Assembly (NCBI GenBank): GCA_035236585.1
Contig: CP141132.1
Coordinates: forward strand, 44,519,880-44,583,879
Reading direction: 5' to 3'
Length of the DNA stretch: 64,000 nucleotides
From: Warburgia ugandensis
Taxonomy: Eukaryota; Streptophyta; Magnoliopsida; Canellales; Canellaceae
Shown: in pieces, positions 1-11,712 of the stretch
Position numbering within the stretch: position 1 is the first letter of the stretch
Layout of the letters: every line of letters begins with the position of its first letter
Program-made: the position numbers and the translations under genes
Notes under the pieces: model-generated
What the model was told of the DNA's origin: nothing
Seen by the model: only the letters and a program-made list of their open reading frames with translations
The model's database searches: none

Positions 1-309
1 AGACAATCATACATGTAAATAAACACTCTACCCTTTGGACATGTATTTGTATTTATTTACAGTTGGACTATGAGCTGTGACTAGATAGACCTAGGAAAAA
101 CATATATGATTTATGGAGTTTTTCAAAAACTACTTTGGTTGTTGTGAAGGAAAATGAGACTCGGGGTTTTCAAAATGAGTTTTAAAACTAAAGATTTTCT
201 GTTGCATTGCATGGGTTTTTATAAAATGGTTTTCAAATAGGGATGCATCCCGTCTTAGGAAATTTAGATCTTGCATTTAAAAATGCATGTGAAAACCTGG
301 GTCATCACA
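1..309 (+). mobile_element. 3' end of a Ty3/gypsy-type LTR, plus orientation
   Basis: The segment ends in AAACCTGGGTCATCACA at 309, the same end as the LTR at 42950-45300 and, inverted, the start of the LTR at 24157-26799 (TGTGACGACCTGGGTT). The text before it also matches, inverted, 24175-24440, including the tracts around the TTTAAAAATGCATG motif. The element is therefore in plus orientation and its start lies outside the window. It interrupts a CACTA transposase: DUF4216 coding sequence starts directly at 310. The expected 5-bp target duplication would be ATAGT (310-314), but the partner copy is out of view. Solo LTR and full-length element cannot be told apart here. Confidence 0.8.
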
Positions 310-729
310 ATAGTAGTGGATGATATTTATTATGGGGTAATAAGAGAGATATGGGCCTTGGATTATACTTGCAAAATTGTAGTTGTGTTTAAGTGCGATT
401 GGGTGGAACACAACAAAGATAACATCAAAATTGATGTCCTTGAATTGACATTGGGTGACCTCCACAAGATCGGCAATAAAAATGATCAATTTATATTGGC
501 ATCTCAAGCAAAACAAGTATTTTATGAGCAAGATGGACGTGATAAGAAATGACCAAATATTTTATCATCTTGTCTGAGAGATTTTTATGATGAAGATGAC
601 CTAGGAGTTACTGAAATAGATTACCCTTGTATTACCAAAACAATCCCATCAATTGAAGTACTTGCTGAAAATGAGGATTATGTGGGTGATAATGGTGAGG
701 AGGGTGGATGGGTTGAAAACAATATATGA
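310..729 (+). pseudogene. CACTA transposase C-terminal fragment (DUF4216), element 1
   Basis: This is the C-terminal domain of a TNP2-type plant CACTA transposase. The frame reads DDIYYGVIREIWALDY, then VVVFKCDWVEHNKDN, then LGDLHKIGNKNDQFILASQ and AKQVFYEQDG, which are DUF4216 hallmarks. An ATG at 271 lies inside the upstream LTR and is not the native start. A stop at 550 follows DKK, but the same frame continues recognisably (RDFYDEDD, then EDYVGDNGEEGGWVENN) to the native-looking stop at 727-729, so the 550 stop is a mutation. The homologous minus-strand copy is at 19862-20461. Everything upstream of this domain is missing because of the LTR insertion. Not functional. Confidence 0.85.
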
Positions 730-1005
730 GGAGTTATATGGAGTTACAATATAATTCTAGATTTATAATTAGTTCTTTTATCATGGGCTATATGGATTGA
801 AGTGAGATGAATACTATATATGTGACATTATATATATACATATGTAATTGAAGATTTATTTGAAAAGTAAATTCTTTTGAATATTCTTGTATTTATTATG
901 TACAAAATAAGCAAATCAACACTAACTATCATAAAAAAATTAGTTTCACTGTATTTTTGTAAGAGATTGTAAGTGAAATATATATTAGGGTTTAGTAAGA
1001 GATTT

Positions 1006-2035
1006 TTAAAGTCATCTGGCTCAATTGACTTGAAAAGTCTTAACTTTTAAAGTCAGTTGGTTAAAATGACTTGAAAAGTCTTCGCTTTTGTAGTAGTTTA
1101 GCTTTAAAGGCTTGAAAAGTCTTAAATTTTAAGGTCATGTAGAACAAAACAACTTTAAAAGTATTAGCATTTTCAAGTCATTTAGTTCAAATGACTTTAA
1201 AAGTCATCACTTTTGAAGTCGTTTAGAACAAAGCAACTTTAAAAGTTTTGGACATTCAAAGTTGCTTGAACCAAACAACTTTAAAAATTCTTCCCCATGT
1301 AAAACTTTTGTCTTCTTAAAAGACTAAAGAAGTCATTTTTCTATTAACTGACTTCTTAAGTGAGGCTTTAAAAATCATTTGATTCAAAAGAATTTTAAAG
1401 TAATACTTTATTTTAATAATTTTTTCATTGAATTTTGATTTGTTTTTTTCAAATATCTTCATCTATACACAAATAGAAGCTCATACATATATGTTGATTT
1501 TATTTATGGGTGGACCAAGTCTCAAGTGTGAATTGGATTTGTATTTATATACATTGTTAATCAATATCAATTTTTTAGTCTTGGTTGGTATCTCTTTTGT
1601 TTGTCTCACATTATATGTGTGTGTGTGTGTGTGTATGTAATAAAAGGATGATAAATGAGGACTTATTCCAAAATATACTTTGATTTTCTTGTTTACATGT
1701 TTTTCATTTGCACACATGTGTGTTTGCAAAGAATGCATGAGTCAACACTAACTATCATAAAAAATCTATTTCATTGTGTATTTATGTAAAATATTGTAAA
1801 TGCTAATATAATATATATATTTGCAGTAAAAATATATTAGTTTTTAAACTCATTTACTGTAAATGACTTTAAAAGTCCCAGACTAAAGGAGTCATTTGAT
1901 ATAAAAGACTTTAAAAGTCTATGAAATGACTTTAAAAAAATAGTTACTTTTAAAGCCGTTTAATGTAAACAACTTTAAAAATCACAACCTTTTAAAGTTG
2001 TTTATAGCAAGCGACTTTAAAATACTACTATGAAT
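1006..2035. repeat. Dispersed direct/inverted short repeats, probable CACTA element 1 subterminal region
   Basis: Two clusters, about 1006-1400 and 1850-2035, hold many copies of an AAAGTCATTT / GACTTTAAAAGTC type unit in both orientations, about every 35-45 bp. Arrays of this kind after the transposase gene are typical of CACTA subterminal regions, where transposase binds. The DUF4216 gene ends 280 bp upstream, which fits. I could not find the closing TAGTG end, so the element edge is not defined. Stretches 730-1005 and 1401-1849 show only AT-rich noncoding DNA and a TG microsatellite. Confidence 0.6.
1614..1636. repeat. (TG)n microsatellite
   Basis: About ten TG dinucleotides in a row lie inside the noncoding part of CACTA element 1. 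Confidence 0.9.
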
Positions 2036-2944
2036 TGTAGCTATCCTCAACCTTTTTTCAATTGTGAATTGGAACTATATTCACATATTTGTGGTTGATA
2101 TTACCTTTTGAGTGTTGGTTAGTATCGCCTTTTTTTCTTGCATGGTTATGGTTAGAAACTTGCCTTTTTAAGGCTTTTTATTTTTATTTTTTAAATGTAT
2201 CTATCATATTTTGCTTCTTTTTTCATTGTTAATAAAAAATTTCCATATTTGTGCATGCATGTAATTTAGTTATTTTAAATACTTATAATTCTTGTCTACC
2301 TATTTTTGATAAAATGCCTAACCTAATCTTTTCATTCCGTTTATCTATCAGATTTGTTTTACAATATTGTCAATCTAGGCTTAAAACCAATCCAACAATC
2401 TCAGTCGTTGAATATGTTATTGTGTAAACAATATTTGATAATGTCTGATCAATGTTCTAACATTACCAGTAGGTTTACCATCCCTAAATTGATGGAATGA
2501 ATTAAAATTTTCAGAGATCTAGATTGGGAAAATTTGACAAACTAAATGAGGATCATTGATCTGTAACTATACATATTTATTGATTAATGTTCAAAACTCT
2601 AGTAACCTTTCCAAAGTTTTGATCATTATGTTTTAATCCTGAATAATAAATTTGATTACTCAAAATTGATGAATCATGGACCAAATTATCAAATCAAAAT
2701 CTTTGAATATTTGATCATGATCTTAAGCTTAGACCTAAACACTTTGAGTATAAAATTAGACTCTAAAATACTAAGTCAGATCATAGACTTGGAGAATGGA
2801 TGACATATATGAGATGGACTTGATCATATCTCACCTATGTAGTCTATGACAAGTGGAAAGTAGATGGTTTATGATTGATCTAGACAGTCACAATCGAGTC
2901 ACGTAGCTAAAATCCAATGACGATCTAACACTTTTGGGCAATCT
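2036..2944. other. AT-rich DNA with nothing recognised
   Basis: No reading frame of note, no tandem repeat and no match to other parts of the window were seen. It lies between CACTA element 1 and a gypsy 3' end, so the missing CACTA end and a deletion breakpoint are probably here. Confidence 0.5.
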
Positions 2945-3385
2945 ATTTAATAATGAAAGGTGTCATGAGACATGGTTTTAAGGGGAAGTTGAGGCCTTGG
3001 TTCGTTGGACGATTTGAGATCTTGAAATGTTTTGGACCAGTAGCCTTGTAGTTGGACTTACTGCCCCAACTGGCAAATGTTCATGATGTTTTTCATATAC
3101 TTATATTGAGAAAATATACAATAGATCCTTTCCACATGCTAGAGTAGATGCCTTGAGAATTGTGAGCAGATATGACCATTAAGGAAACAGCTATATAGAT
3201 TTTAAAACATAAGGTATAGAAGCTAAGAAGTAAAACTATTCCATTGGTCAAGGTTCTTTGGCAGTATCATTCAATAGAAGATCCACATGGGAAACTGAGG
3301 AGCAGATGTGATGGACACATCCCAAACTTTTTAAGAATTAAGGTAATAAGAAGAATTTCAAGGACAAAATTCTTGTGAGGGGGAA
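2945..3385 (+). pseudogene. Ty3/gypsy polyprotein C-terminus (integrase tail)
   Basis: This is the end of a chromovirus-like gypsy pol gene. The translation shows a GKLRPWFVGRFEIL-type segment, then QLANVHDVFHILILRKY, then a KLRSKTIPLVKVLWQYHS-type segment near 3220-3270. This is the usual order at the integrase C-terminus, ending in the chromodomain-like tail. Several in-frame stops (about 3050, 3150 and 3165) and a shift show that it is dead. It is followed at once by a polypurine tract and an LTR start, in the right order for a plus-strand element. The homologous piece of another element is at 27187-27570. RT, RNase H and the catalytic part of integrase are missing. Confidence 0.8.
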
Positions 3386-3389
3386 AGAA
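3376..3389 (+). other. Polypurine tract
   Basis: The run GTGAGGGGGAAAGAA directly precedes the LTR start TGTAATAACCCC at 3390, in the order expected for plus-strand priming of a gypsy element. Confidence 0.75.
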
Positions 3390-4674
3390 TGTAATAACCC
3401 CAAATTTTAAATTTCATTAGATGATCCCCAAAATTTATTTTGATAAAAATCTTAAATTGTATGTTTAATTAGGTCCCACATAATTGACCCTTGAAAATAC
3501 TTAGTTGACCTATAAAACCTAAATATTAGAGTTTACTTATGAAAACAGATCTAAAGGTGTAGAGAACACTAAAATTGAAGGCCAGATGGAGAAGTTATGA
3601 ATTTATTAATATGAGGGTATTTTGGTAAATAATTAATTAATTAATTAATAATTAAATAAAATGGATATTTACTTAATGGGAGGGAGCCATTTTGATATTA
3701 CCACCCCAAACAAGAGAATCATGAAAAAAATAAATAACAAATATTTTTTAACATGTAAAGGGGCTAGTTTGATATCAACACTCTCCTTCCCTTTAAGGAT
3801 AAAACCAAATTGACCACAAGGTCTATTACTCAAAACAAATAAAGAGAAAGTGTGAGGGAGAGAAGAATAAGAGGGGAAGAGGAAAGATAAGGAAGAGGAG
3901 AAGGAGAGGAAGAGGAAGAGAAAAAGGAGGAGAATGGGGAAGAAACTCAGCACTAGGGAGGAGGAAGACGAGTGTGCAGTCTTGCTGGAGTTGCAGACCA
4001 GCCCTGACGGTTGAGAGAGAGAGAGAGGGACAGAAGAATAAAAGGGGAAGAGGAAAGAGGAGGAAGAGGAAGGGGAAGAGGACGAAGGGGGAAGAAACTA
4101 TGTGCTCGGAGATGCGTCATGCTGGTGAGGAGGAAGAAGAGTGTGCAGTCTTATCGGAAGTGTAGACCATCACTAGAGCCTGAGAAAGAGAAAGAGACAT
4201 GGAGGGTAGAAGAAAATGGGAAGAGGAAAGAGGAGGAAAAGGAGAAGGAGAGTTAGAGGAAGGAGAAGACCAGAGGATTTCACCTCAAAACATGATCAAT
4301 TTACCTCATCCAAGAGAGGAAAAAGCATGGAAACCAACTTAAAAGGCGAGATCTATAATACCCAACTTTATAATTTTTAGTTTTAAGCTGATTTTCTCGA
4401 TTTTGTGATAGATCTGGATTTCTAAGATAATAAAGTCATTGATTTCATGGTCCATGTTTAGATAATTCAAAAAAAGGATTGAATTACCTTGGATCTAGCT
4501 GGAAATTGTAGATAACTTGATTTTTCACTTACAAGTCTTTCACTTGATTTTTTGTGCTATAACTATGAATGTTTTGACACCATGATTCACTCACTATTTC
4601 AGATACTTAATTCATGCTGTTATTAATGTCTATTAATAAGTCATGCATGCCTAACTTTAGTTGTTTTCATGTCA
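3390..4674 (+). mobile_element. 3' LTR of the gypsy element, truncated
   Basis: It begins TGTAATAACCCCAAATTTTA, the same start as the other gypsy LTRs here in sense orientation (22189, 27613, 42950). It then carries the shared GAGAACACTAAAA / GAAGTTATG block near 3560-3600 and the ATTTTGATATTACC block near 3690. The far end is missing: at 4675 the outer Tat-lineage LTR begins. A purine-rich tandem repeat occupies the middle. The reading frames in it are by-products of the GA-rich repeat. Confidence 0.75.
3841..4260. repeat. Purine-rich (GGAAGAGGA) degenerate tandem duplication
   Basis: A GA-rich block, containing AGAAGAATAAGAGGGGAAGA and then a GAAGAAACTCAG / GTGTGCAGTCTT marker, recurs about 172 bp downstream with the same order of markers (GTGTGCAGTCTT at about 3972 and 4141). 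A third, decayed GA-rich part follows. The low-complexity Arg/Glu/Lys-rich frames here are not proteins. Confidence 0.75.
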
Positions 4675-7411
4675 TGTGATGAGTACTTAATTTTTCATAA
4701 AAACAACTAAATTAATTACCCATGTGTCATAACTTATAGGGGTAAATTAGGGTTTTTGACCAAAATTCAAAACACACACATTTTTTATCTAATGACCCAA
4801 ACATTTGATATTTTGTAGGTCCAGAGGGTAATCTAAGGTAAATATATAATTAATCATATTTTTCTTGAATTTAATGATGGTGATCGATGGCTGAGATTGA
4901 TCTGGATGAACATTAAAGATCAAGATCAAAAGATTGAGTCAAAGCCTAAAAGTCATCAATTGAAAGGTCAAGATCATCTTAGGGCAAGCATTGCACGAAA
5001 TCAAATGTGTAAAAGGTGGCCAAAGTGAGCCCATTAAGTAAGCCATGCATTCCCACCACCTTTGCATGGAAACCATATAATCCACACTAACCTAATTCAA
5101 GCCATTAAAAAGATGACAAGATGAGCAATTCAAGCCATGGGATGGAGCTATGAAGCTAAGCTTAGAGAACCATCTAAGCCAGCCATGAAGCCTAGCCAAT
5201 GGAGCCCTCAAAGTTAGCCATCAAAGCCATTAACCTAAGCTAAATGGAAGGCTAGGATTGGAGGAAGATCAAGAGAATTGTCCATTTGAGTCTAAGTGAT
5301 ATTTTGAAGAAATTTAAGGGAAAATTCATTGAGATAAGTTGGCATGCAGACCAATAGGAAGAGAGGATTTTATTTTTCTTGTTTTTCCCACTTTTTATCA
5401 ATTTCCACCTCATCAGCAAATAGCATCATAAATTTGACTTTCCATTCAAGAGTCCTACTATTCTAAGATTTCTCCACCTTCCTAAACTCCCATCCGAACC
5501 ACCCAACCAATACCCACCTTTTAGGAAATCGCTTAGCCAATCAATTTTCCCCACCTCTCACTTTCTTGTCCTTTTACTACCCATCTCTTTCCTCTCTCTT
5601 TCCTACCTCATCCCATCCATCCAACTTGCTAAATTCCCTCAAAAATTTTTGAATGGGGAGATGCCTCCTCCTCAAAAAGGGCGTCTCCCTACTTCAATGC
5701 ATGGAAAGAGGGAGCCACCTATGCCTTGTTTCCTCTTTTAAAAACCCTCGCTATCCATTTCATCCTAGGCGCTGAGCCCTTTACCCTTCATCCCCACCAT
5801 ACCTTGCCTTTAGGACACCCTAGAAAACTAAGTAAACAATCCATAAAAGAGGATAGAAAGAGAAGTATGTGGCATCTCCCTTAAGAGGAAAAGGATGCCT
5901 CCACTTTGGAGGAGGGAGTCCTCTTCCTCCACCTATTTTCTTCCACTTATGCCTTACAATTTCTTCTTTGTTGGGTGTTGTCTTCCTTTCCAAGGTGGGT
6001 TGCACTCCTCCAAACCATTCCACTCCTATTTTATGGTTGATTCTCTATTAAAATTCAGGTTACTTCTCTTCCTTGGATGTTTTGATTGGGTATGTGTCCA
6101 TTTTTGTTTTGTTTGTCCTTGGTTCCATGCTTAGTGTTAGCTTGATCTCTTTAGCTTCATTTTTTCCTAGACTTCAGTTTCATAATATATTGATTCAAGA
6201 GTTATAATTCTTTGGTAGGGACAACCAAAAGAGTAGAGCTATTAGATCAAGGACCTTGCTTTCAAATCTTGTTTTATTACTTGTTTATTCCTTGATTTCA
6301 TGCTTGACTCACTTTGCTTTACATTCTTGTTTTGTCCCTTTGTCTCCCTTGAGTGTTTTCCTTTAATTAGTCTATAAGATCCTTGAATTTAAAAGCTACA
6401 ACTATTGTGTAGTGACATCCAACTGAGTGTGGTTCATAGATCAAGTACATTGCTTCTTGAATTCTTAAATTGGTTTGCCCAACTCTTCCTTTCTTTCCCA
6501 ATATCCTTCCTTGTTTCCCTCAGGCCTCTCTTGGATATTACATGCATGTTTAGGAATTGAGTATCATAAGATGAATAATCTTTATTTCTAGTTGTAATTG
6601 AAGCATTGAATGATGTGCAACACATTTGTATCCAATTGATATTCAATAAGATTAAAGTTTGATTTATGTTGGAAGTTCACTTTTCATGAAAGTTTAATGT
6701 GATTTAAATTTTATATTTCATGGCTGTTCCAATTCAGTGTTGCATATTCAAGTCCATATATTATTCACTTTAGTTTAGGTGCATCTCATATATTAGTTTT
6801 GCATCCAAGAAACACACCATGGTTCCATGCGCATACCCCATAGGTCATGCACATGGTCTTGAAGTGTGATTGTTTGGAAAGTTGCTTGCTTTGATTAAGA
6901 GTTCATGCTAGTGTAGCTTATACCTTAGTTCATGTGCACTTTCCATATTTCATACTTGAAATCTTTCCATCATTAGTTCCACACATAAATATCATATTTG
7001 CATGCAACCCTTGTTTTGCATATTTTAGTTGATTTGCTTAGTTTATGTTAGGTTTAATTCATCATGCTTTAGGTTTAGTTGCATGCTAGGATAGTTTTAA
7101 TTGTTTCCAATTTTAGTTTTTAGAATGTTCTAAATTTAGAAATTTTTTAATTTAGTAAAGTGTTTTCTTAGAAAGTATGTGTTTTAGGAAAGTTTTTAAT
7201 TTTAACATGTTTTTAATTTTTTTATAACTTCCAATTCAATGTGCTAATTTCCATTCTTAGTATAGGTTAAAAATTTCTTGATGGGTAGGTTAGATACTTT
7301 AAAGTAGGGAGCACTAACATCACATTCATTCAACTCCTTATGTAATTGACCTCTTTGCATGAGAATACTGCAATTGATTTGTGCACTTGCGAGTTTCACA
7401 TTAAAATTATA
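4675..7411 (+). mobile_element. 5' LTR of the outer Tat/Athila-lineage gypsy element (element A)
   Basis: It starts TGTGATGAGTACTTAATTTT and is colinear with the LTR that starts TGTGATAAGTGTTTAATTTT at 61373. Shared blocks include TAACTTATAGGGGTAAA, ATTTTGTAGGTCCAGAGG, AAGATCAAGATCAAAAGATT and the CTTTGATTAAGAGTT region, at roughly 85% identity by eye. The end is inferred at about 7411, because the segment ATAAGTTTTT plus a Tat-type primer binding site follows. A TTTGTGCACTTGC motif lies about 30 bp before the end, as in the other Tat LTR ending at 10760. Short reading frames in it (for example 5869-6134) are not genes. Confidence 0.85.
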
Positions 7412-7420
7412 ATAAGTTTT

Positions 7421-7438
7421 TGGTGCCATTGCCAAGGA
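7421..7438 (+). other. Primer binding site, element A
   Basis: The sequence TGGTGCCATTGCCAAGGA matches the plant Tat/Athila-type PBS TGGCGCCGTTGCCGGGGA at 14 of 18 positions. It lies 9 bp after the LTR end. Confidence 0.75.
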
Positions 7439-7520
7439 GTCACAACATTTGTGTAATGTTATATGCTTTAGATTATTTTTCTCTAGTATGGGTTTAGGGT
7501 GTATTGGATTAGGTTTTTTC

Positions 7521-7562
<42 letters not shown>

Positions 7563-8384
7563 TTTCTATTTTCCTCATTTTGACCATATTTCTTTTATTT
7601 TTGTGTAAGGAAAATTGGCAAAGGAATGGCAGCGATCTTGTGGAACAAATCATATAGATTAGGATAATTACTTTAATTGTTGCATTAGAAAGAACCTATC
7701 TAAATTTGGCTGGATAGCATATAGGTTGCATTAGTTTCCTTTTATTTTATTTCTTTTCATTACATATTTAATTGCTTTATGGTCAAATGGAATTAATGTT
7801 AGTAAGTGTCCCACAGGAACCCTTATAAGATAAGGACAGTATTTGATCACCAAGTCTTTGGCCCACTAAGGATCAATCAATATCCTTGTATGTCATGATC
7901 TCAACCCTTGCACTTTAATTTCAAAATCAAGTAGAAGGAGACTTAGGGTATCAAGTTCGTAGGACCTTTTAGTAGGACGTGATGTATTATCACTCCAGTG
8001 ACTTTTGAGCACTGTGGTTATAGTGGGTGTCTTAAAATGCAAGTGATTTTCCCATACCTTCTGTTGATGTTAGTTGAGGTCTAAATGCCTCCTAACACGC
8101 GGATTGTATTAACCACTTTTGAGCAAAATCTAACTAGTAAGTAGTTGTCAAAATTGGAAAAAAGGAGGAGCTATCTAGATCTTGGTCTAAGAACCTATCA
8201 CCAATTCACTTAGAAAAGATAAATAAGACACTGCTCAATTAGTAGATATTACGATTTGATTATGCATCACGTAAAGTTAGAGTCAGCACATAGATTAGGA
8301 CATTTAGAGTAGGATAGTTTATGTAGGGGTGTCAATCTCTTAACCTAGAGTTAGCACCTTTCTACCCAGAGATTCAATACAACC
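7439..8384 (+). other. Leader of element A, with an (ATT)n tract
   Basis: Noncoding DNA between PBS and gag. An (ATT)n run fills 7521-7558. The part 7800-8384 is matched by the leader of the second Tat copy (11340-11709 and 37092-37320), and, inverted, by a segment inside the giant LTRs at 33245-33630 and 50475-50840. Confidence 0.75.
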
Positions 8385-8990
8385 TTAGGCATGGGAAAAG
8401 AAACCAAGTTCATATCCCTATGGCTGAACCACTAGTAAGTCAAGCGCAAAGGTATTAGAGATTTTAATGCACCTTCACAACACAACAACCCATCCTACAT
8501 AGCTTTAGATCCTATAAATGCAGACAAATTTGAGTTAAAGCTAAGAGTTAAACAATTACTCCCCACCTTTTATGGTCTAAACCGAGAAGACCCTTGCCTA
8601 TATATCAAGGAGTTCCTTGATATTTGCCCCACATTTAGGTTCTAGAAATTTTTAGATGATGCTATTCCCATTCTCACTCAAGGATAAAGCCAAGTCATGG
8701 CTTAATTCCTTGGAAGTAGGTTCCATTAATGCATGTGACCAACTATTTAGGAAATTTTTGAACAAATTCTTCCCCATTCATAAAATAAATGTGCTTTGTC
8801 ATGAGATTATCAATTTCCAACAAAGGGATGATGAATAATAGTATGAATGTTGGGAATGGTGGAATGAACTGCTATTGAAATGCCCTCATCATGGATTTGA
8901 GAAATGGCACTAGGTTCAATACTTCTATGAGGCATTGATACCTCAAAATAGACATATGGTAGATGCAACAAGTGGAAGGGTCGTAACTTA
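8385..8990 (+). pseudogene. gag fragment of element A
   Basis: N-terminal half of a Tat/Athila-lineage Gag (retrotransposon gag domain). The frame shows LLPTFYGLNREDP, IKEFLDICPTF, then FPFSLKDKAKSWLNSLEVGS, FLNKFFPIHKINVL, IINFQQRDDE, CPHHGFEKW and YFYEALIPQNR, in family order. Stops at about 8435, 8645 and 8836, and frame changes, kill it. It begins near an ATG at 8392 (MGKETK) and breaks off after MVDATSG near 8975. The homologous copy at 37328-38058 continues further. The break coincides with the start of a partial second LTR. Confidence 0.85.
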
Positions 8991-10760
8991 AAAACCAACT
9001 AGTTCATATTTCTTTCTTTCTCTTATTTCATCTTTAATCACATCATTCCTATCTAAATTTCCTCCTAACCTTCCTCATTCAATACCCTAACCCTAGTGGT
9101 ACTTTTCTCATGCTTTCACCCATTCCTAAATTAAGAAACCACTCATATATATATATATATATATATATAGCAGCATGTTCCTTATGAATTTTCCAAGTAG
9201 ATGTGGGTGAGAAACCTTGAAATCAAGCTCCCCATTGGTGTTATTTGCTACTGGACTTTGGGATTTCTTAGATACTTTTCTTCCTTTGGATTTCTAATAT
9301 TTGTCTTGATTGTTTGCTCTCCAATTTAGGTTAGTAGTTTGCTTGCTTTGGTTTAGTTTTCATTACTTAAAAGTTTCCATTATTTTGTGTGCTAGTTTTG
9401 CACTTTTCTTTCCATCTAGCTTCTCCCTCTTTCTTTACCCCAATACCACTTATTTTGCTTTGTTATTCAATCAAGATTCAAGTTAGTGATTATCTGATAG
9501 TGATAGGGAAGAGAATAGCTAGCTTCAATCCTTGATCTCATCTCTTGAATTCCACATTTTTTCCTTGATCACCACCTTAGTTTTAGGTCTATTTCCCTTA
9601 GCTAGTTCACCCACTTAGCCTTCTTTTCTGTCAAATTCCTTTATATGTTTTTATTTTCATTATACTTTAGAGTTTGAACATTATATTGGAATTTTGTTGT
9701 TGTTTAGATAGGATTTCGAGATCCAGAAAAGTGTGCAATTTTCATATTTTGTGGACAGTTTTATGCACATAATTTTAATGTAAATTGGATATGATGCAAT
9801 AAACTTCTTTGGGAATTATTTTTATGATTTGTTTGTTTCATCAGGATAATTAAGATCTAGGTTGTTTCCTTACATAAAATTTATGATTTCAACATCTTTC
9901 TAATGCAAGATTTATTCACTGTTCTTCAGTACCGAAATCTAGAAATTGGTTTTTCCTTAACTTTGTTCTTTAATTGTAGCCATAAAAATATCTTAATTTC
10001 CAGAATCCTTAGGTTTTTTACCATCTTTAAGGCTCCAAAATCATGTGCATAGTCAAAAACCATGTGCATGGTTCTAAATACCATTCCTTTTAGATTTTTT
10101 CTTAGCTTAGTTGCTTAATTTAGTTTTAGTAGTAATTAATTCATTGTTTGCATCTTAGTTTAGGTTTACAAAGTTTCCTTTTTGAATTTTAGGAAGTTTG
10201 ATCGTGAAGAAGTTTTAGGATTTAGAAAGTGTTAAATTTAGAGTGTCTTTTTAGTTGTAGTTTCCATTGACATGCATGTTTCTAATTTCTTGTTAAATTT
10301 GTTAGATCTCATTGGTTGTTTTTGCATGTTAGTTTAGTGTTAGAAATTTTCCTAATTTGGTTTTAGGAAGTTTCTAATTCTGGTTTTTGAAAGTGTTAAT
10401 TTAGGAAAGTTTTCATTTTAGCAGTTTCCTTATTTTATGTTTTCTAGATTAATTCATGCTTGTTTTGCATTTGTTTCCTTTAGTTAAATTCATTTTACTT
10501 AGGTATGTTTCCATTCTATTTATGTAGCTTTAGTTTTTAGAAATTTTCTTTTAATTTTAGTCTCTAGTTCCATGCATGTTTCCATTTCATGTTACTTTAA
10601 ATTCCTAATTTAATCACATCTCTATCTCATTGGCTGAAGTTAATAAATTTGAATAAAATCCAATCCATTGCAAATATGTGGGATTCCTCATGGGATTAAC
10701 TTTTCTCATGCGAGAATATTACAATTGATTTGTGCGCTTGCAGGTAATTTTAAAGTTACA
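8991..10760 (+). mobile_element. Partial Tat-lineage LTR (copy B), 5' end lost
   Basis: It ends ...TTAAAGTTACA at 10760, directly before a second Tat-type PBS, and carries the TTTGTGCGCTTGCAGG motif just before the end, as element A does. The middle (repeated TTAGTTTAG / AGGAAGTTT blocks) is only loosely similar to element A. No TG start is present at the left junction near 8985-9000, so the LTR was truncated when joined to the gag fragment of element A. It contains an (AT)n run at 9145-9169. Confidence 0.65.
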
Positions 10761-10769
10761 CCAAGTTTT

Positions 10770-10787
10770 TGGCTTTGTTGCTGGGCA
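10770..10787 (+). other. Primer binding site, copy B
   Basis: TGGCTTTGTTGCTGGGCA lies 9 bp after the LTR end. It is a decayed version of the same Tat-type PBS seen at 7421. Confidence 0.6.
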
Positions 10788-11709
10788 ATCACAATGAATT
10801 TTGTGGTTAGATCCTTTATTTAGATTGTTTGCTTTTAGTCTTAATGTCAGGTTGCATTAGGTTAGGGTTTTGCATCATAGTTGCTTAGTTTGTTCATTCC
10901 TCACAAAATTAATCCATCTTACTTGTTTTGTGCAAGGGGAATTTGGTGAAAAAGCAGCTTCATCAACTTAGGATTTAGTTGCTTTCTTAGATAAAGGTTT
11001 TTCTTTTCTTTGAGTGAAATTGTAGTGAGACCCATTGTAACTTGCAGTTTCAGTTTCAATTTTAAATGGGTTGTATTAAAACATAGCAAGTGTATGGTAT
11101 GTAGGCCCACACTTGATCTCACTCAAAAGCCCCACTATAAGCATCCCTCACTTTGACTTAATTTTCATAGCTTAGGTTGAATTTAGTGTAATTGACAGTT
11201 GGTTGGTAGTGTAATTCATATAGATTAGGATCATTTTAATTGTTGCATCTTTATTTGGGATTATCGCATTAGAAAACACCTATCTAACCTTGGTTGGATA
11301 GCCCATAGCTTGCATTAGTTTGTCTTCTTCCATGGTATTGCATGTTTATTGCTTCATTGTAGATGTGCACATTGACAATAAGGGCCCCATAGGAACCCTC
11401 ATAAGATATGAACTGGATTTCATTACCAAATCCTTAGTGCACCTATGTAATCAAATTTATTCCTTTTATGTTTGCAACCCCAACCCTTGAATTTTAATTT
11501 AAAATCAAGTAGTAAGAGACTTAGGGTTTTAAGCTTGTAAGAACCTTTTATGAAGAGAAGACCTATTGTCACTCCGAATTTTGTGGTTATAGTAAGTGTC
11601 CAAAATCGAAGTGATTTCTCCACCCTTTTTATTGACAGATGTTGAGGCCTAAATGCCTTCTTCCATGAGAATTATATTAACCACCTTGGGTAAGACCTAA
11701 TTAGTAAGA
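10788..11709 (+). other. Leader of Tat copy B, left part
   Basis: Noncoding. It is colinear with the element A leader (for example the ATAGATTAGGATCATTTTAA, GTTGAGGCCTAAATGCCT and CTAATTAGTAAG tracts). It is cut at 11712 by the CACTA transposon and resumes at 37092, where AGTCAAA and CTGTCTAGATTTAG pick up the colinear match to 8147-8200 of element A. Confidence 0.8.
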
Positions 11710-11712
11710 AAT

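Noticed and set aside
310..320. TAGTAGTG at 312-319 as a CACTA terminus
   Set aside because: It lies inside DUF4216 coding sequence that reads on without a break, so the match is chance.
3974..4256. Arg/Glu/Lys-rich reading frames
   Set aside because: They arise from a purine-rich tandem repeat in an LTR, overlap each other in two frames and resemble no domain.
5820..6134. Frames on both strands that also appear at 62512-62859
   Set aside because: The similarity comes from the two LTR copies of one element; indels between copies shift the frames and no domain is seen.
9085..9098. Telomere-like ACCCTAACCCTAG
   Set aside because: Only about two units in an LTR, with no array.
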